64,000 nucleotides of DNA from Paraburkholderia antibiotica (lineage in GTDB: Bacteria; Pseudomonadota; Gammaproteobacteria; Burkholderiales; Burkholderiaceae), in assembly GCF_012927125.1 (NCBI RefSeq), contig NZ_JABBFZ010000026.1, positions 21,311 through 85,310 on the forward strand, in the 5' to 3' direction. Below, piece after piece: positions 1 through 9,173 of the stretch (within the stretch, counting starts at the first letter, position 1; every line of letters starts with the position of its first letter). Made by a program: the position numbers and the translations under genes. The notes under the pieces were generated by a model that was not told the origin of the DNA, ran no database searches, and saw only the letters and a list, made by a program, of their open reading frames with translations.

Positions 1-771
1 CGCATGGCCCGGCGCCGCGAGCGACGGCACCGCGAACACGCCGTGAAACGCGACGGCCGGATCGATCACGAGTCCGATCGCCGAAATCGCGATGATCACG
101 ATCAGGATCGAGCCCGGCACGCGCCGCCGCACCAGCCCGAAAATCGCCGCGAGCCCCGCCACCGACATCAACGCCGGCAACGCGGTAATCGCCCCAAGCG
201 ACACCGGCAAGCCGGCGCCCGGATTCTTCACGACGAGGCCGACGTCGTTCGCGGCGATCAGCAGCAGAAACAGGCCGATACCGATACCGGTGCCGTGCGC
301 GATGCCGGTCGGCAGATTGCGCAGGATCCACGCGCGCACGCCGGTCACCGAAATCGCGGTGAACACGACGCCCATCAGGAACACCGCGCCGAGCGCGACG
401 CTCGGGTGCAGGCCCTTGCCGAGCACGAGTCCGAACGCGGTGAACGCGGTCAGCGAGATCGCGCAGCCGATCGCGATCGGCAGACGCGCCCACACGCCCA
501 TCAGCAGCGAGCCGAACGCGGTGGTCAGGCACACCGCGACGAACACCGCGCTGGTGTCGAAGCCCGCCTTGCCGAACATGCCCGGCACGACGAACACGGA
601 ATAGACCATCGCGAGAAAAGTCGTAATGCCGGCGACGATCTCCTGGCGCTGCGTGCTGCCGCGCGCGGAGATGTCGAAGTAACGGTCGAGAAAGCCTTTG
701 CCGGCGCTTGATTCGGTGTCGAACGATTCGCTCGCGACTTCGGAAGTCGCGAGAGCCTGGGGTTCCATCAT
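1..771 (-). CDS. NCS2-family purine/nucleobase permease, N-terminal part (truncated by window edge)
   Basis: Inner-membrane permease of the NCS2 family, AzgA/GhxP-like branch, expected to import adenine, guanine or hypoxanthine by proton symport. The 257 visible codons begin MMEPQALATSEV, run through a soluble leader, then FDISARGSTQRQEIVAGITTF, the usual opening of this branch, followed by Gly/Ala-rich membrane helices (around GKAGFDTSAVFVAVCLTTAFG, GIAHGTGIGIGLFLLL). The C-terminal part lies outside the window. Two adjacent ATG codons are possible; the first has AGGAGG eight bases upstream, so I start there. No purine-riboswitch-like fold was recognised in the leader. The substrate cannot be assigned from the N-terminal half alone. 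Confidence 0.9.
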   Translation of the reverse strand, partial: MMEPQALATSEVASESFDTESSAGKGFLDRYFDISARGSTQRQEIVAGITTFLAMVYSVFVVPGMFGKAGFDTSAVFVAVCLTTAFGSLLMGVWARLPIAIGCAISLTAFTAFGLVLGKGLHPSVALGAVFLMGVVFTAISVTGVRAWILRNLPTGIAHGTGIGIGLFLLLIAANDVGLVVKNPGAGLPVSLGAITALPALMSVAGLAAIFGLVRRRVPGSILIVIIAISAIGLVIDPAVAFHGVFAVPSLAAPGHA

Positions 772-1205
772 GATGAGTGCCTCCTTTATCAGCATGCTGA
801 AACGGCTGCGGTCGGCGCGGCCGTCGTCAGGGTTGTCTCGTGGGTTTATTGAATGGGAAATGCGCTTTTCTGAGTCGCAATGTAGGTGAAGACAAATATG
901 CGTCCAATCGCATGAATGGCATGCCGGACATATCGCCCGACGTATATCTTTGGCACGACGCCAAAGCGCGTCGGCGCGCCGCGCGTTTACACCTACGGGA
1001 TTCGGGCGGCCGCGAAGTGGGCCGAAAGCGCGCCGAAAACCGACCGGTAAGGCCGGCGGCGGGCACGCAACGTGCAGCGCGAGGGCGCCGAGGCGCGCGC
1101 GAAACCCGGTCCGCGTGGCCGTGCGGGTTAAACTCTGGGCCGTACCTCATCCAACCGCGGCGGCTCATCGCGCTCGCCCGCACCTGCTACGTGGAGCTTT
1201 TCCCG
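772..1205. other. Intergenic region between two divergent genes
   Basis: About 430 bases between the permease and the lipoprotein gene. It must hold both promoters, but no convincing -35/-10 pair, operator or riboswitch was recognised. An open frame continuous with the lipoprotein gene runs back to about 840, but it looks like chance extension in high-GC DNA. Confidence 0.4.
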
Positions 1206-2303
1206 ATGACTGGCGGTTTTCCGCGTCCTGTCCGGCGCTTGCCGATCGCATCGATCGCGTCGATCGCGGCGCGTCCCTCGTTCGAATCATTCGAGCTGCA
1301 CGCGCTGTTGCGTGTCGCGCGCGTGCTCGCGGCACTCGCCGCGCTGCTCGCGTTCGCGGCGCTGTCCGGTTGCAGCAGCATGCTGTGGGGCAACCAGCAG
1401 GCCCCGATCGTCGATGCGACGGTGATGCCGGTCGAGCCGGCCAGCGCGCCGGCCGCGGCATCCGCGCCGGAGCCGGCCGAAACCGCGAACGAGCCGGAGC
1501 AGCCGAAGAAACCGAAAAAACCTGTCGTCAAACCGCGCCGGGTCGAACCGGCGCCGGCCGTCGCCGCGCCGCCGCCGCCCCCGCCGCCGCCCGCGCCACG
1601 ACAACTGATCCTGCTGCGCGCGATCGATCGCAACGCCGCCCACACGCTGCTCGACAGTCAGGTGCAGAAGCCCGATGGCAAGCCGGTCGGCCGCGCGGTC
1701 GACATGATCGCCGACGCAGGCGGCAAGCCGCTCGAGATGGTCGTCAATCTGCAGGGCTTTCTCGGCGTCGGCGACCGCAAGGTGAACTTCCCGTGGAGTG
1801 CGTTCCGCTTCACGCCGAGCGTGAAGGCTGCGCCGATCACGCTGAACGCGGGCGCGGTGCCGGCCGCCCCGAACAAGACGAACGCGCCGCAACTGCCGAT
1901 GCTCGATGCGACCGTCGAGCGCGCGAACGGCGCGAAGGTCGGCCGGGTGGTCGACGTGCTGATCGACGGCAATGCGCAGCCGCAGGCGGTGGTGCTCGAC
2001 GTCAGCGGGATGGTCAGCACCGAGCGTCGCACGATCGCCGCGAACTGGTCGGCGCTGCACTTCGTCACGCGCGACAAGGAACTGCATCCGCTGCTCGAAC
2101 TGAGCGATGCGCAGATCAACGCGACGCCGCCCTACGCCGCCGATAAACCGATCCGCGCGGTGTCGCCCGGCCCGGCGCCGACGCCCGCCGCCTCCGCGGT
2201 GCCCGCCGCGTCCGCGCCGGGCGCGTCGGCCGGTGGGTCGGCGAATGCGGCGCCGCCCGGCTCGACCGCAGTGACGGTCTCCAACGCACGGGCGGTCCGA
2301 TGA
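1206..2303 (+). CDS. PRC-barrel-domain lipoprotein
   Basis: Predicted outer-membrane or periplasmic lipoprotein of 365 residues. An Arg-containing leader is followed by a hydrophobic segment (about residues 40-53) and a lipobox LSGC with Cys near 56. A low-complexity linker follows, rich in Ala, Pro, Glu and Lys, including a run of eight prolines. Two PRC-barrel-like repeats follow (about 140-210, with KPVGRAVDMIADAGGKPLE, and about 235-305, with KVGRVVDVLIDGNAQPQAV), then an Ala/Pro tail. The start at 1206 has GGAG ten bases upstream; the frame is open further upstream to 840 but that part does not resemble coding sequence. The stop overlaps the next gene by ATGA, so the two are probably translationally coupled. 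The function is not known. Confidence 0.8.
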   Translation: MTGGFPRPVRRLPIASIASIAARPSFESFELHALLRVARVLAALAALLAFAALSGCSSMLWGNQQAPIVDATVMPVEPASAPAAASAPEPAETANEPEQPKKPKKPVVKPRRVEPAPAVAAPPPPPPPPAPRQLILLRAIDRNAAHTLLDSQVQKPDGKPVGRAVDMIADAGGKPLEMVVNLQGFLGVGDRKVNFPWSAFRFTPSVKAAPITLNAGAVPAAPNKTNAPQLPMLDATVERANGAKVGRVVDVLIDGNAQPQAVVLDVSGMVSTERRTIAANWSALHFVTRDKELHPLLELSDAQINATPPYAADKPIRAVSPGPAPTPAASAVPAASAPGASAGGSANAAPPGSTAVTVSNARAVR

Positions 2304-3565
2304 CGGTCCGCACGGTAGTCACGGCGCGAAGTCTGCGCGCGCTCGATTGGCTGAACTTCTTCGTCGCCAATGTGCAGACCGGCTTCGGGCCGTTCATCGC
2401 GTCGTATCTCGCGTCGCATAAATGGACCCAGGGCGAGATCGGTATGGTGCTGTCGGTCGGCACGATCAGCGCGATGGTCAGCCAGGTGCCGGGCGGCGCC
2501 GCGGTCGACGCGCTGCGCAACAAGAAAGGCGCCGCCGCGTGGGCGATCATCGCGATCATCCTGAGCGCGCTGCTGCTCGCGGTCAGCCCGACCGTGCTGC
2601 CGGTGATCGCCGCCGAGGTGTTCCACGGCTTCGCGAGCTGCATGCTGACGCCGGCGCTCGCCGCGATCTCGTTCGCACTGGTCGGACGCGCGAATCTCGG
2701 CGACCGGCTCGGCCGCAACGCGCGGTGGGCATCGATCGGCAGCGCGGTCGCGGCCGGTCTGATGGGTCTCTTTGGCGAGTACTACTCGCCGCGCGCGGTG
2801 TTCTTTCTGACCGCGGGGCTCGCGCTACCGGCGCTGATCGCGCTGTCGATGATCCAGCGCACCGACACGATCGAGCTGCCGCGCGCAGCACCCACGCCCG
2901 AGCAGCTGGAACGGCGCGAGAGCCTGCGCGAGCTGCTGCGCGACCGGCGTCTGCTGCTGTTCGCCGCGTGCATCGTGCTGTTCCATCTGTCGAACGCGGC
3001 GATGCTGAATCTCGCCGCCGGCGAAGTGACGGCCGGCATGGGCGACAACGTGCAGCTGGTGATCGCCGCGTGCATCATCGTGCCGCAGGCGATCGTCGCG
3101 ATGATGTCGCCGTGGGTCGGCCGCTCAGCCGAACGCTGGGGCCGTCGGCCGATCCTGCTGCTCGGCTTCTCCGCGCTGCCGATCCGTGCGCTGCTGTTCG
3201 CGGGGATCAGCAGCCCGTATCTGCTGGTGCCGGTGCAGATGCTCGACGGCCTGAGCGCCGCCGTGTTCGGCGTGATGCTGCCGCTGATCGCCGCCGACGT
3301 CGCCGGCGACAAGGGCCGCTACAACCTGTGCATCGGTCTGTTCGGACTGGCGGCCGGGATCGGCGCGACGCTCAGCACGACCGCGGCCGGCTTCGTCGCC
3401 GATCATTTCGGCAATGCGGTGAGCTTCTTCTGCCTCGCGGCAGCGGGCGCGCTCGCGGTGCTGCTGGTATGGGCCGCGATGCCCGAGACGCGCGATGCGC
3501 CGGCCAGCGACGGCAATGGGGATGGGGCGGCGGTGACGCAAGGTGGGAAATCGACGGCGCGGTGA
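2300..3565 (+). CDS. MFS transporter
   Basis: Major facilitator superfamily permease of 421 residues with about twelve hydrophobic segments. Typical features are the N-terminal LNFFVANVQTGFGPFIASYL helix, a loop-2-3 motif region around VPGGAAVDALRNKKG, and a second-half equivalent near SPWVGRSAERWGRRPI. It overlaps the stop of the PRC-barrel lipoprotein gene by four bases (ATGA), implying coupled expression and perhaps a shared role at the envelope. A polar Asp/Gly-rich tail ends the protein. The substrate is not predictable from what can be seen. An antisense frame inside this gene is a shadow. Confidence 0.9.
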   Translation: MTVRTVVTARSLRALDWLNFFVANVQTGFGPFIASYLASHKWTQGEIGMVLSVGTISAMVSQVPGGAAVDALRNKKGAAAWAIIAIILSALLLAVSPTVLPVIAAEVFHGFASCMLTPALAAISFALVGRANLGDRLGRNARWASIGSAVAAGLMGLFGEYYSPRAVFFLTAGLALPALIALSMIQRTDTIELPRAAPTPEQLERRESLRELLRDRRLLLFAACIVLFHLSNAAMLNLAAGEVTAGMGDNVQLVIAACIIVPQAIVAMMSPWVGRSAERWGRRPILLLGFSALPIRALLFAGISSPYLLVPVQMLDGLSAAVFGVMLPLIAADVAGDKGRYNLCIGLFGLAAGIGATLSTTAAGFVADHFGNAVSFFCLAAAGALAVLLVWAAMPETRDAPASDGNGDGAAVTQGGKSTAR

Positions 3566-3845
3566 GACGGGTGAGCTGATAAGCCGGGGCGTGGTCTGAT
3601 CGTTGGCGTCGGATCACGTCGTGAGCAGCTTGTCTATGTAGGAGGCTAAGTCTGGCAACGCACCGGCCATCTTCACTATGCGTAATAGCTGATGACTTGC
3701 CAGGGATGCACCAGGTAGCCAGAATGGCGGGTCTCGTCACGCTGTTGTACTCGCGCTTTGCATATCAAAGAACCATAGGGTAAGGCGACGAAAGCCGGCA
3801 CGGCCCGTCGCTGCGTCCAGAATTATTAGAATCGGGGAATAACAC

Positions 3846-5072
3846 ATGCGGATTTTTCTACGTGCGGTCGTCGTGGTGTGGTGCAGCGTATTGTTAGGCG
3901 CTTGTGGAGGCGGCTCCGGCAGTTCGGGGTCGAGTTCGAGCACCGCTTCGACGTCGCCTGTTTCGCTGGCGGCAGGTTCCAGCAAGACCCTCGCGGCCAA
4001 CACGTCCGTCTATGTGCCTTCCGGCACGACCGTTACCGCGCCGAACGGCACGACCATTACGATTAACGGTTCATCGAACACCGTGTTTACGCAAGCGGGC
4101 GCACTAGTCATCGTGCCCGCCAGTGCGACAGGCCCGGCGAACAATGTCGTCACGACTGGGCAGTCGACCGGCAGCGGTCTTTCGACGTCCGCATTGTCGG
4201 TTACCAGCCTCGCCGGTTCGGCGAGCACGAGCGCGGCACCTGTCGACGGAACGGGAGCCGCCGCCATTTTCTGGGGCGGTGGCCATCTCGCGTTGGACGC
4301 ATCTGGAAACGTCGTTCTGTCCGATCGAGGCAGCCTTCGGAAGGTTACGCAATCGGGGGTGGTCACGACATTGACGACTCAAGGCTCCTGGGACGGGGTC
4401 GCAGTCGACCCGTCCGGCAACATTTATGGATCGGGAGACCTATTGGTCACTTCAGGCTCGCCAGTCATATGGGCGGCGTTGCTTCAGGAGTTCTCGGCTG
4501 CCGGCGTGTACAAGCCATTGTTCCCGCAGTGGGAAAGCGCGAGTGCCAATCCGTCGGAAGGCTATGGCGGTGTCGTGATCGACAGCAAAGGGGCGCTGTT
4601 CCAGGCGGACGTGGTGAACAACCGTATCGTGAAGTTTGACGTCGGTAGCAACAGCTGGTCGGTTTTCGCAGGCAGCGGCACTGCCGGCAATCAGGATGGG
4701 GTCGGCACGAGCGCGACGTTCACGCTCTCTACGTCGGCCGATCTTGCCATCGACAGCAACGACAACCTCTATGTGAAGAGCCTCGGCACGGTTCGAAAAA
4801 TTGCACCGGACGGCACGGTCACGACGATCGCCAGCCAGTTGCCAGTGACGGTCAACGGCGCGACGATCGCCGTCGACAAGTCGGGGAACATCTACACCTC
4901 GGGTGCGGCAGTGATCGCCCGGATTGCCAGCGACGGCAGCGTCGTTTCGTATCCGTTCCCGAACACGACGGATGTCATTACGTCGCTGGCCACCGACAGT
5001 GCCGGTAACCTTTATGCCGGAACGCGCGGCATCGGCGCGCAGATCTTCAAGATCACGTTCCCCGATAACTGA
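3846..5072 (+). CDS. NHL/beta-propeller-type lipoprotein
   Basis: Exported lipoprotein of 408 residues. The signal peptide ends in a lipobox LLGAC (Cys about residue 20), followed by a Gly/Ser linker. A beta-rich N-terminal part (about 45-110, with VYVPSGTTVTAPNGTTITI) precedes propeller-like repeats from about 130 to the end. The repeats show LALDASGNVVLSDRGSLRKV, VAVDPSGNIYGSGD, LAIDSNDNLYVKS, IAVDKSGNIYTSG and LATDSAGNLYAG, the D-x-x-G-N-I/L-Y signature of NHL blades. Such domains usually bind proteins or glycans; no catalytic residues are evident. The gene stands alone and is followed by a strong terminator at 5123-5157. Its GC content is somewhat lower than that of its neighbours. Confidence 0.8.
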   Translation: MRIFLRAVVVVWCSVLLGACGGGSGSSGSSSSTASTSPVSLAAGSSKTLAANTSVYVPSGTTVTAPNGTTITINGSSNTVFTQAGALVIVPASATGPANNVVTTGQSTGSGLSTSALSVTSLAGSASTSAAPVDGTGAAAIFWGGGHLALDASGNVVLSDRGSLRKVTQSGVVTTLTTQGSWDGVAVDPSGNIYGSGDLLVTSGSPVIWAALLQEFSAAGVYKPLFPQWESASANPSEGYGGVVIDSKGALFQADVVNNRIVKFDVGSNSWSVFAGSGTAGNQDGVGTSATFTLSTSADLAIDSNDNLYVKSLGTVRKIAPDGTVTTIASQLPVTVNGATIAVDKSGNIYTSGAAVIARIASDGSVVSYPFPNTTDVITSLATDSAGNLYAGTRGIGAQIFKITFPDN

Positions 5073-5122
5073 TCGTGAGTGAAGCGCGGCGTCCGTTCTG
5101 ACGCCGCGTGCCAGATAGCCAA

Positions 5123-5157
5123 AGAGGCGCGATCAAAACGATCGCGCCTCTTTTTTT
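5123..5157 (+). terminator. Rho-independent terminator
   Basis: A perfect 12-bp stem (AGAGGCGCGATC paired with its complement) with a five-base AAAAC loop is followed by seven T on the plus strand. It sits about 50 bases after the lipoprotein stop. The opposite strand has only a short A/T run, so it mainly serves the plus-strand gene. Confidence 0.9.
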
Positions 5158-5181
5158 GGCCTACCGCCATCGCCCTCTGCT

Positions 5182-6576
5182 TCAATCAATCGGCTTACCC
5201 GCCATATCGCGCATCCACGGCAACGGCAGCAGCGACACCACGCTGCAACCGATCAGATACCACGCCGGCGCAAGATTGCTGCCGGTCATCGAGATCAGCC
5301 ACGTCGCGAAGAACTGCGCGAAGCCGCCGAAAATCGACACGCCGAGGCAGTAGACGATCGACATGCCAGTCGCGCGGATCGCGCGTGGAAACAGCTCCGG
5401 CAGCATCACGATATTGGGCACCGCCGTGAACGTGACGAGCACCGCGAGACCGGCGACCACCGCGAGCAGCACGGGCACCGTCGGCGTTGCGTTGATCACC
5501 ATGAAGGCGGGATAGACCGCAAAAATCAGCAGCACGCGCGACACCCACAGCACGGGCTTGCGCCCCACCCGGTCGGACAGCCTGCCCGCGAACGGCGAGC
5601 AGATCACCGTGACCACCGCGCCGGTCCACGCCGCCCACAACGCCGATGCCATCGGCAGATGCAGGATACGGATCGCGTAGGTCGACAGATAGAACAGCAC
5701 GATGTAGTTCGCCGCGGTGCCACCGATCGTCGTCAGTACGCCGGCCGTGATCGAGCGGCGGTGGTCGCGAAACAGCTTGCGCGCGGGCATCGATGCGGGT
5801 TGTCCGGCGGGGTTCGGAACCGGCTGCGACGTCGTCGGCGAGCCGGAGCTGGAGACCGTCGCCGCCGCGCCCTGCGCGCTCGCTGCGCCATCCTCGACAC
5901 CCGGCAGGGTCTCGTCGAGATGCCGCCGGATATAGACGCCGATCGGCCCCATCGCCATGCCGATCACGAACGGCACGCGCCAGCCCCAGCTTTCTAACGC
6001 GGCCGTCGACAGCATCGACGCGAGCGCGACGCCGAGCAGCGACCCGACCACCGTATTCGCGCCCTGGCTCACGAACTGCCAGCTGCCGTAGAAGCCGCGC
6101 GTGCGGTCGCTGCCGTATTCGAGCAGCAGCGCCGTCGATGCGCCCACCTCGCCGCCCAGCGCGAAGCCCTGGATCAGTCGCGCGAGGATGATCAGCAACG
6201 GCGCGGCGACGCCGATCGCCGCATAGGTCGGTGCGAACGCGATGATCGCCGAGCCGAGCGTCATCAGCCACAGCGTCAGGCTCATCGCGGCCTTGCGGCC
6301 CGCGCGGTCCGCGTAGCCGCCGAGAATCACGCCGCCCACCGGCCGCATGATGAAACCGACGCCGAACGTGCCGACCGCGAGCATCAGTTGCACGAGCTGG
6401 CCTTCGACCGGGAAAAACAGCTTGCCGATGATCGTCGCGAAGAAGCTGTAGATCGTGAAGTCGAAGAATTCGAGACCGTTGCCGAGCGTGATCGCGGCGA
6501 TCGCCTTCGCGTGGCTGACGCGTTTTTCAGGCTGCGCGGCGGCAGCGGCGGACTGCGGTGTGGCGGAATAGTCCAT
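5182..6576 (-). CDS. MHS-family metabolite:proton symporter (MFS)
   Basis: Twelve-helix MFS permease of the metabolite:H+ symporter group. It carries the hallmark GNGLEFFDFTIYSFFATIIG in helix 1, RPVGGVILGGYADRAGRK in loop 2-3 and LIQGFALGGEVGAST in helix 4, with a polar central loop (SAQGAAATVSSSGSPTTS) between the halves. It would import an organic acid or a zwitterion. I start at the ATG at 6576, which has GGAG seven bases upstream; an in-frame ATG at 6588 and an upstream ORF to 6633 have no such site. It lies 114 bases downstream of the M20 amidohydrolase in the same orientation and probably imports that enzyme's substrate or a related compound. Confidence 0.9.
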   Translation of the reverse strand: MDYSATPQSAAAAAQPEKRVSHAKAIAAITLGNGLEFFDFTIYSFFATIIGKLFFPVEGQLVQLMLAVGTFGVGFIMRPVGGVILGGYADRAGRKAAMSLTLWLMTLGSAIIAFAPTYAAIGVAAPLLIILARLIQGFALGGEVGASTALLLEYGSDRTRGFYGSWQFVSQGANTVVGSLLGVALASMLSTAALESWGWRVPFVIGMAMGPIGVYIRRHLDETLPGVEDGAASAQGAAATVSSSGSPTTSQPVPNPAGQPASMPARKLFRDHRRSITAGVLTTIGGTAANYIVLFYLSTYAIRILHLPMASALWAAWTGAVVTVICSPFAGRLSDRVGRKPVLWVSRVLLIFAVYPAFMVINATPTVPVLLAVVAGLAVLVTFTAVPNIVMLPELFPRAIRATGMSIVYCLGVSIFGGFAQFFATWLISMTGSNLAPAWYLIGCSVVSLLPLPWMRDMAGKPID

Positions 6577-6690
6577 CTGTGTCTCCATCGTGTGCTTGCG
6601 GCGAGACGCGCAGGTCGGCTCGTGTATCTGCATGAGCGTCGACCCGCATGTCGATGCGCGCGTCCGCGCGTGCGGCGCGCGCCGTCAGCT

Positions 6691-7863
6691 TCAAACCAGG
6701 AACGTCTGCGCGAGCTTGACCCAGTAAGCCGCACCGGTCGCGAGGCACGCGTCGTTGAAGTCGTAGCCCGGGTTGTGGACCATGCAGCCGCCCTCGCCGT
6801 CGCCATTGCCGATGATCAGATAGCTGCCCGGACACTTCTCGAGCAGGAACGCGAAGTCCTCGCTGCCGGTGAGCGGCTGCATGTCGTGGATCAGGCCGTC
6901 TTCGCCGAGCCAGTCGAGCGCGACCTGACGCGCGAGCGCGGTCATGCCGGTATCGTTGACGAGCACCGGATAGCGACGCTGATAGTCGACCTCCGCGCGC
7001 GCGCCGAACACCGCCGCCTGGCCGGTCGCGACCGCGGTGATGCGCTCCTGCAGATGGTCGCGCACTTCGGGACGCAGCGCGCGCACCGACAGGCGCATCT
7101 CGGCGGTTTCGGGAATTACGTTGGGCGCGTCGCCCGCATGGATCGCGCCGACCGTGATGATCGCCATATCGAGCGGCGCGATGTTGCGCGACACGATGGC
7201 CTGCAATGCCAGCACGATCTGCGCGCACACGACGACCGGATCGACCGCCTTGTGCGGCACCGCGCCATGGCCGCCGCGCCCGGTCACCTTGATGACGACC
7301 GTATCCGACGACGCCATGAACGAGCCCGGCAGAAAGCCGAACTTGCCCGTCGGATGTCCCGGCATGTTGTGCATCGCGAACACCGCGTCGCACGGAAACT
7401 GTTCGAACAGGCCGTCTTCGAGCATTTTCTTCGCGCCGGCGAGACCCTCCTCGGCCGGCTGGAAAATCAGATTCAGCGTGCCGTCGAAGTTTTTCTCTTG
7501 TGCAAGGTGTTTGGCCGCGGCAAGCAGCATCGCGGTATGGCCATCGTGGCCGCATGCGTGCATCTTGCCGGGCACCTTGCTCGCATAGGGCAAGCCGGTG
7601 TTTTCGTGGATCGGCAGCGCGTCCATGTCGGCGCGCAGTCCGAGCCGGCGCGTGCCGTTGCCGAGCTTCAGTTGCCCGACCACGCCGGTCTGTCCCATGC
7701 CGCGGTGTACCGTGTAGCCCCACTCGGTGAGCCGCTCGGCGACCAGATCGCCGGTCGCGAATTCCTCGTACGCGAGTTCCGGCTGCGCGTGGATGCGGCG
7801 GCGCAGCTCGATCATTTCCTGTTCGACTTCGGCGATGCCCGCCGGAATGGCCATGGTGTTCAC
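6691..7863 (-). CDS. M20 amidohydrolase (hippurate hydrolase/aminoacylase type)
   Basis: Cytosolic metallopeptidase-family amidohydrolase of 390 residues that should cleave an N-acyl amino acid or similar amide. Metal ligands and catalytic motifs are present in order: RADMDALP, HACGHDGHTAML, the QPAEEGLAGAKKM region with the Glu pair, the dimerisation-domain motif GRGGHGAVPHKAVDP, and the C-terminal SEDFAF and MVHNPGYDF. I choose the GTG start at 7863 because AGGAG lies seven bases upstream; an ATG three codons later is the alternative. It forms a probable operon with the downstream MHS transporter and is divergent from a LysR regulator at 8116. Three hairpin repeats lie in its 5' region. Confidence 0.92.
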   Translation of the reverse strand: MNTMAIPAGIAEVEQEMIELRRRIHAQPELAYEEFATGDLVAERLTEWGYTVHRGMGQTGVVGQLKLGNGTRRLGLRADMDALPIHENTGLPYASKVPGKMHACGHDGHTAMLLAAAKHLAQEKNFDGTLNLIFQPAEEGLAGAKKMLEDGLFEQFPCDAVFAMHNMPGHPTGKFGFLPGSFMASSDTVVIKVTGRGGHGAVPHKAVDPVVVCAQIVLALQAIVSRNIAPLDMAIITVGAIHAGDAPNVIPETAEMRLSVRALRPEVRDHLQERITAVATGQAAVFGARAEVDYQRRYPVLVNDTGMTALARQVALDWLGEDGLIHDMQPLTGSEDFAFLLEKCPGSYLIIGNGDGEGGCMVHNPGYDFNDACLATGAAYWVKLAQTFLV

Positions 7864-7880
7864 GTGTCGTCTCCTGTCGA

Positions 7881-8010
7881 CCGGACTAGGCGCTTCAGCG
7901 CCTAGTCCGGTCCCATGCAAAGCGGTCGGTGGGACTTGGCGCTTTAGCGCTTAGTCCGGTCCCATGTAAAACAATCGGTCGGACTAGGCGCCTCGGCGCC
8001 TAGTCCGACC
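7881..8010. repeat. Three tandem 49-nt units, each carrying a large palindrome
   Basis: Palindromes sit at 7881-7910 (perfect, two 14-bp arms, loop TC), 7932-7957 (12-bp arms with two non-Watson-Crick positions, loop TT) and 7977-8010 (perfect, two 16-bp arms, loop TC). The core GGACTAGG/GGACTTGG recurs at 7883, 7932 and 7981, an exact 49-base period. The spacers also repeat (TCCCATGCAAAGCGGTCGGT and TCCCATGTAAAACAATCGGT). Loop-closing pairs change together (T-A in unit 1, C-G in unit 3), so the structure rather than the sequence is conserved. The array lies between the divergent amidohydrolase and LysR genes and could act as an RNA hairpin array, a REP-like element or a barrier. The family was not recognised. 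Confidence 0.9.
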
Positions 8011-8115
8011 ATGCGTTGATCCCGAACCCAGCATAGCCACGTTAATATTCAAGCGGCAGGCGTAGAATCGTTTCGCCAGCAACCATTGGTTGCCACTCCC
8101 AGGCAGCCCGATTCG

Positions 8116-9066
8116 ATGAAACTGCATCAACTCAATACCCTGGTGGCCATCGCGGATACCGGAAGTATCCGGGCGGCAGCACGCTCGCTGGGCCTGTCGC
8201 CGGCCGCCGTCACCAAGGCGATGCGCGAGCTCGAAGCCGATCTGCACGCACCGCTGATCGTGCGTGGCGCGAGCGGCGTCGCGTTCACCGAGTTCGGTCG
8301 CGCGCTCGTCGTGCATGCGCGGCTCGTGCTCGGTCAATTGCAGCGTGCTCAGGCGGAGATCGAGTCGCTGCGCGGCGGCGCCGCCGGCAAGCTGTCGATC
8401 GGCGTCACGCCATGGGTCGCGCTGACGTTTCTGCCGCCCGCCGTGCAGCGCTTTCGCGAACGCATGCCGGACGTGCAGCTGGAATTCTTCGAGGGTCTGC
8501 TCGCGGTCGTGCAGCCGCGTCTGCGCGACGGCAGCCTGGATTTTTCGATCGGCCGGCCGGCGCCCGCGTCGCCGCAATCGGAGTTTCACAACGTGCCGCT
8601 GTTCTCGACGCATTCGGCGGTGGTCGCGCGGCGCGATCATCCGAAGGCCGGTTGTCGCTCGCTGCATGAACTCGAAGACGCCGAGTGGGCGTTGAACTGG
8701 GATACCGCGAGCCGCGAGTCGATGGCAGACAACCTGTTCCGCCGACGCGGCATGCGCGTGCCGCGCACGATCCTGCTCGCGCATTCGCTGTCGATCGTGC
8801 TCGGCCTGCTCGCGCAGACCGACATGCTGAGCATTTTTCCGTGGCCGCTCGTCGAGGTCATGCTCGCGAAAGAAAACCTCTGGGCGTTGCCGCTGCGCGA
8901 AACCGTCGACGAAACGATCGTCAGCATCACGTCACGGCGCGGCACGCCGATGAGCCCTGCGGCCGCGTATTTTCTCGACTGCCTGCGCGAGACGATCGAC
9001 AAAGGCGCGCGCTCGCAGGATCCGGAGCAGAAGCGCCTGTTTCATTCGATCGAATTGTTGCTATGA
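8116..9066 (+). CDS. LysR-family regulator, divergent from the amidohydrolase
   Basis: LysR-type transcription factor of 316 residues. The N-terminal winged helix is clear (MKLHQLNTLVAIADTGSIRAA, then SLGLSPAAVTKAMRELEADL), followed by a substrate-binding domain starting near GKLSIGVTPWVALTFLPPAV. The frame opens 30 bases earlier, but the family start MKLHQL is at 8116. It is divergent from the M20 amidohydrolase and MHS transporter genes, which it most likely controls in response to the substrate or product. The closest functional relatives by memory are regulators of aromatic and amidohydrolase operons, but the effector is unknown. Confidence 0.9.
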   Translation: MKLHQLNTLVAIADTGSIRAAARSLGLSPAAVTKAMRELEADLHAPLIVRGASGVAFTEFGRALVVHARLVLGQLQRAQAEIESLRGGAAGKLSIGVTPWVALTFLPPAVQRFRERMPDVQLEFFEGLLAVVQPRLRDGSLDFSIGRPAPASPQSEFHNVPLFSTHSAVVARRDHPKAGCRSLHELEDAEWALNWDTASRESMADNLFRRRGMRVPRTILLAHSLSIVLGLLAQTDMLSIFPWPLVEVMLAKENLWALPLRETVDETIVSITSRRGTPMSPAAAYFLDCLRETIDKGARSQDPEQKRLFHSIELLL

Positions 9067-9173
9067 CGGCGCGGCCGGCGTCCCGCCTGGCCTCGCTTCT
9101 CCGCTAACGGGTCGGCAAGCGGATGGGCCAACCGGGCGGCGTGCCGCCCAATCCACCCCGCCCACTCCACCCG

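Noticed and set aside
4..711. Plus-strand open frame at the left edge
   Set aside because: Composition is Arg/His/Asp/Gln-rich nonsense; the minus strand clearly encodes a NCS2 permease.
772..900. Possible purine riboswitch before the nucleobase permease
   Set aside because: The conserved purine-aptamer loop and junction sequences are not present in the leader.
840..1205. Upstream extension of the PRC-barrel lipoprotein
   Set aside because: The added 122 residues are Arg-rich with no signal character, while the ATG at 1206 has a ribosome site and gives a proper lipoprotein signal.
3372..3740. 122-codon minus-strand frame overlapping the end of the MFS gene
   Set aside because: More than half lies antisense to the MFS gene and the rest is a short intergenic stretch with no recognised family.
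7881..8010. CRISPR-like regular spacing
   Set aside because: The spacers repeat as well as the palindromes, there are only three units, and no cas genes are near; it is a tandem repeat.
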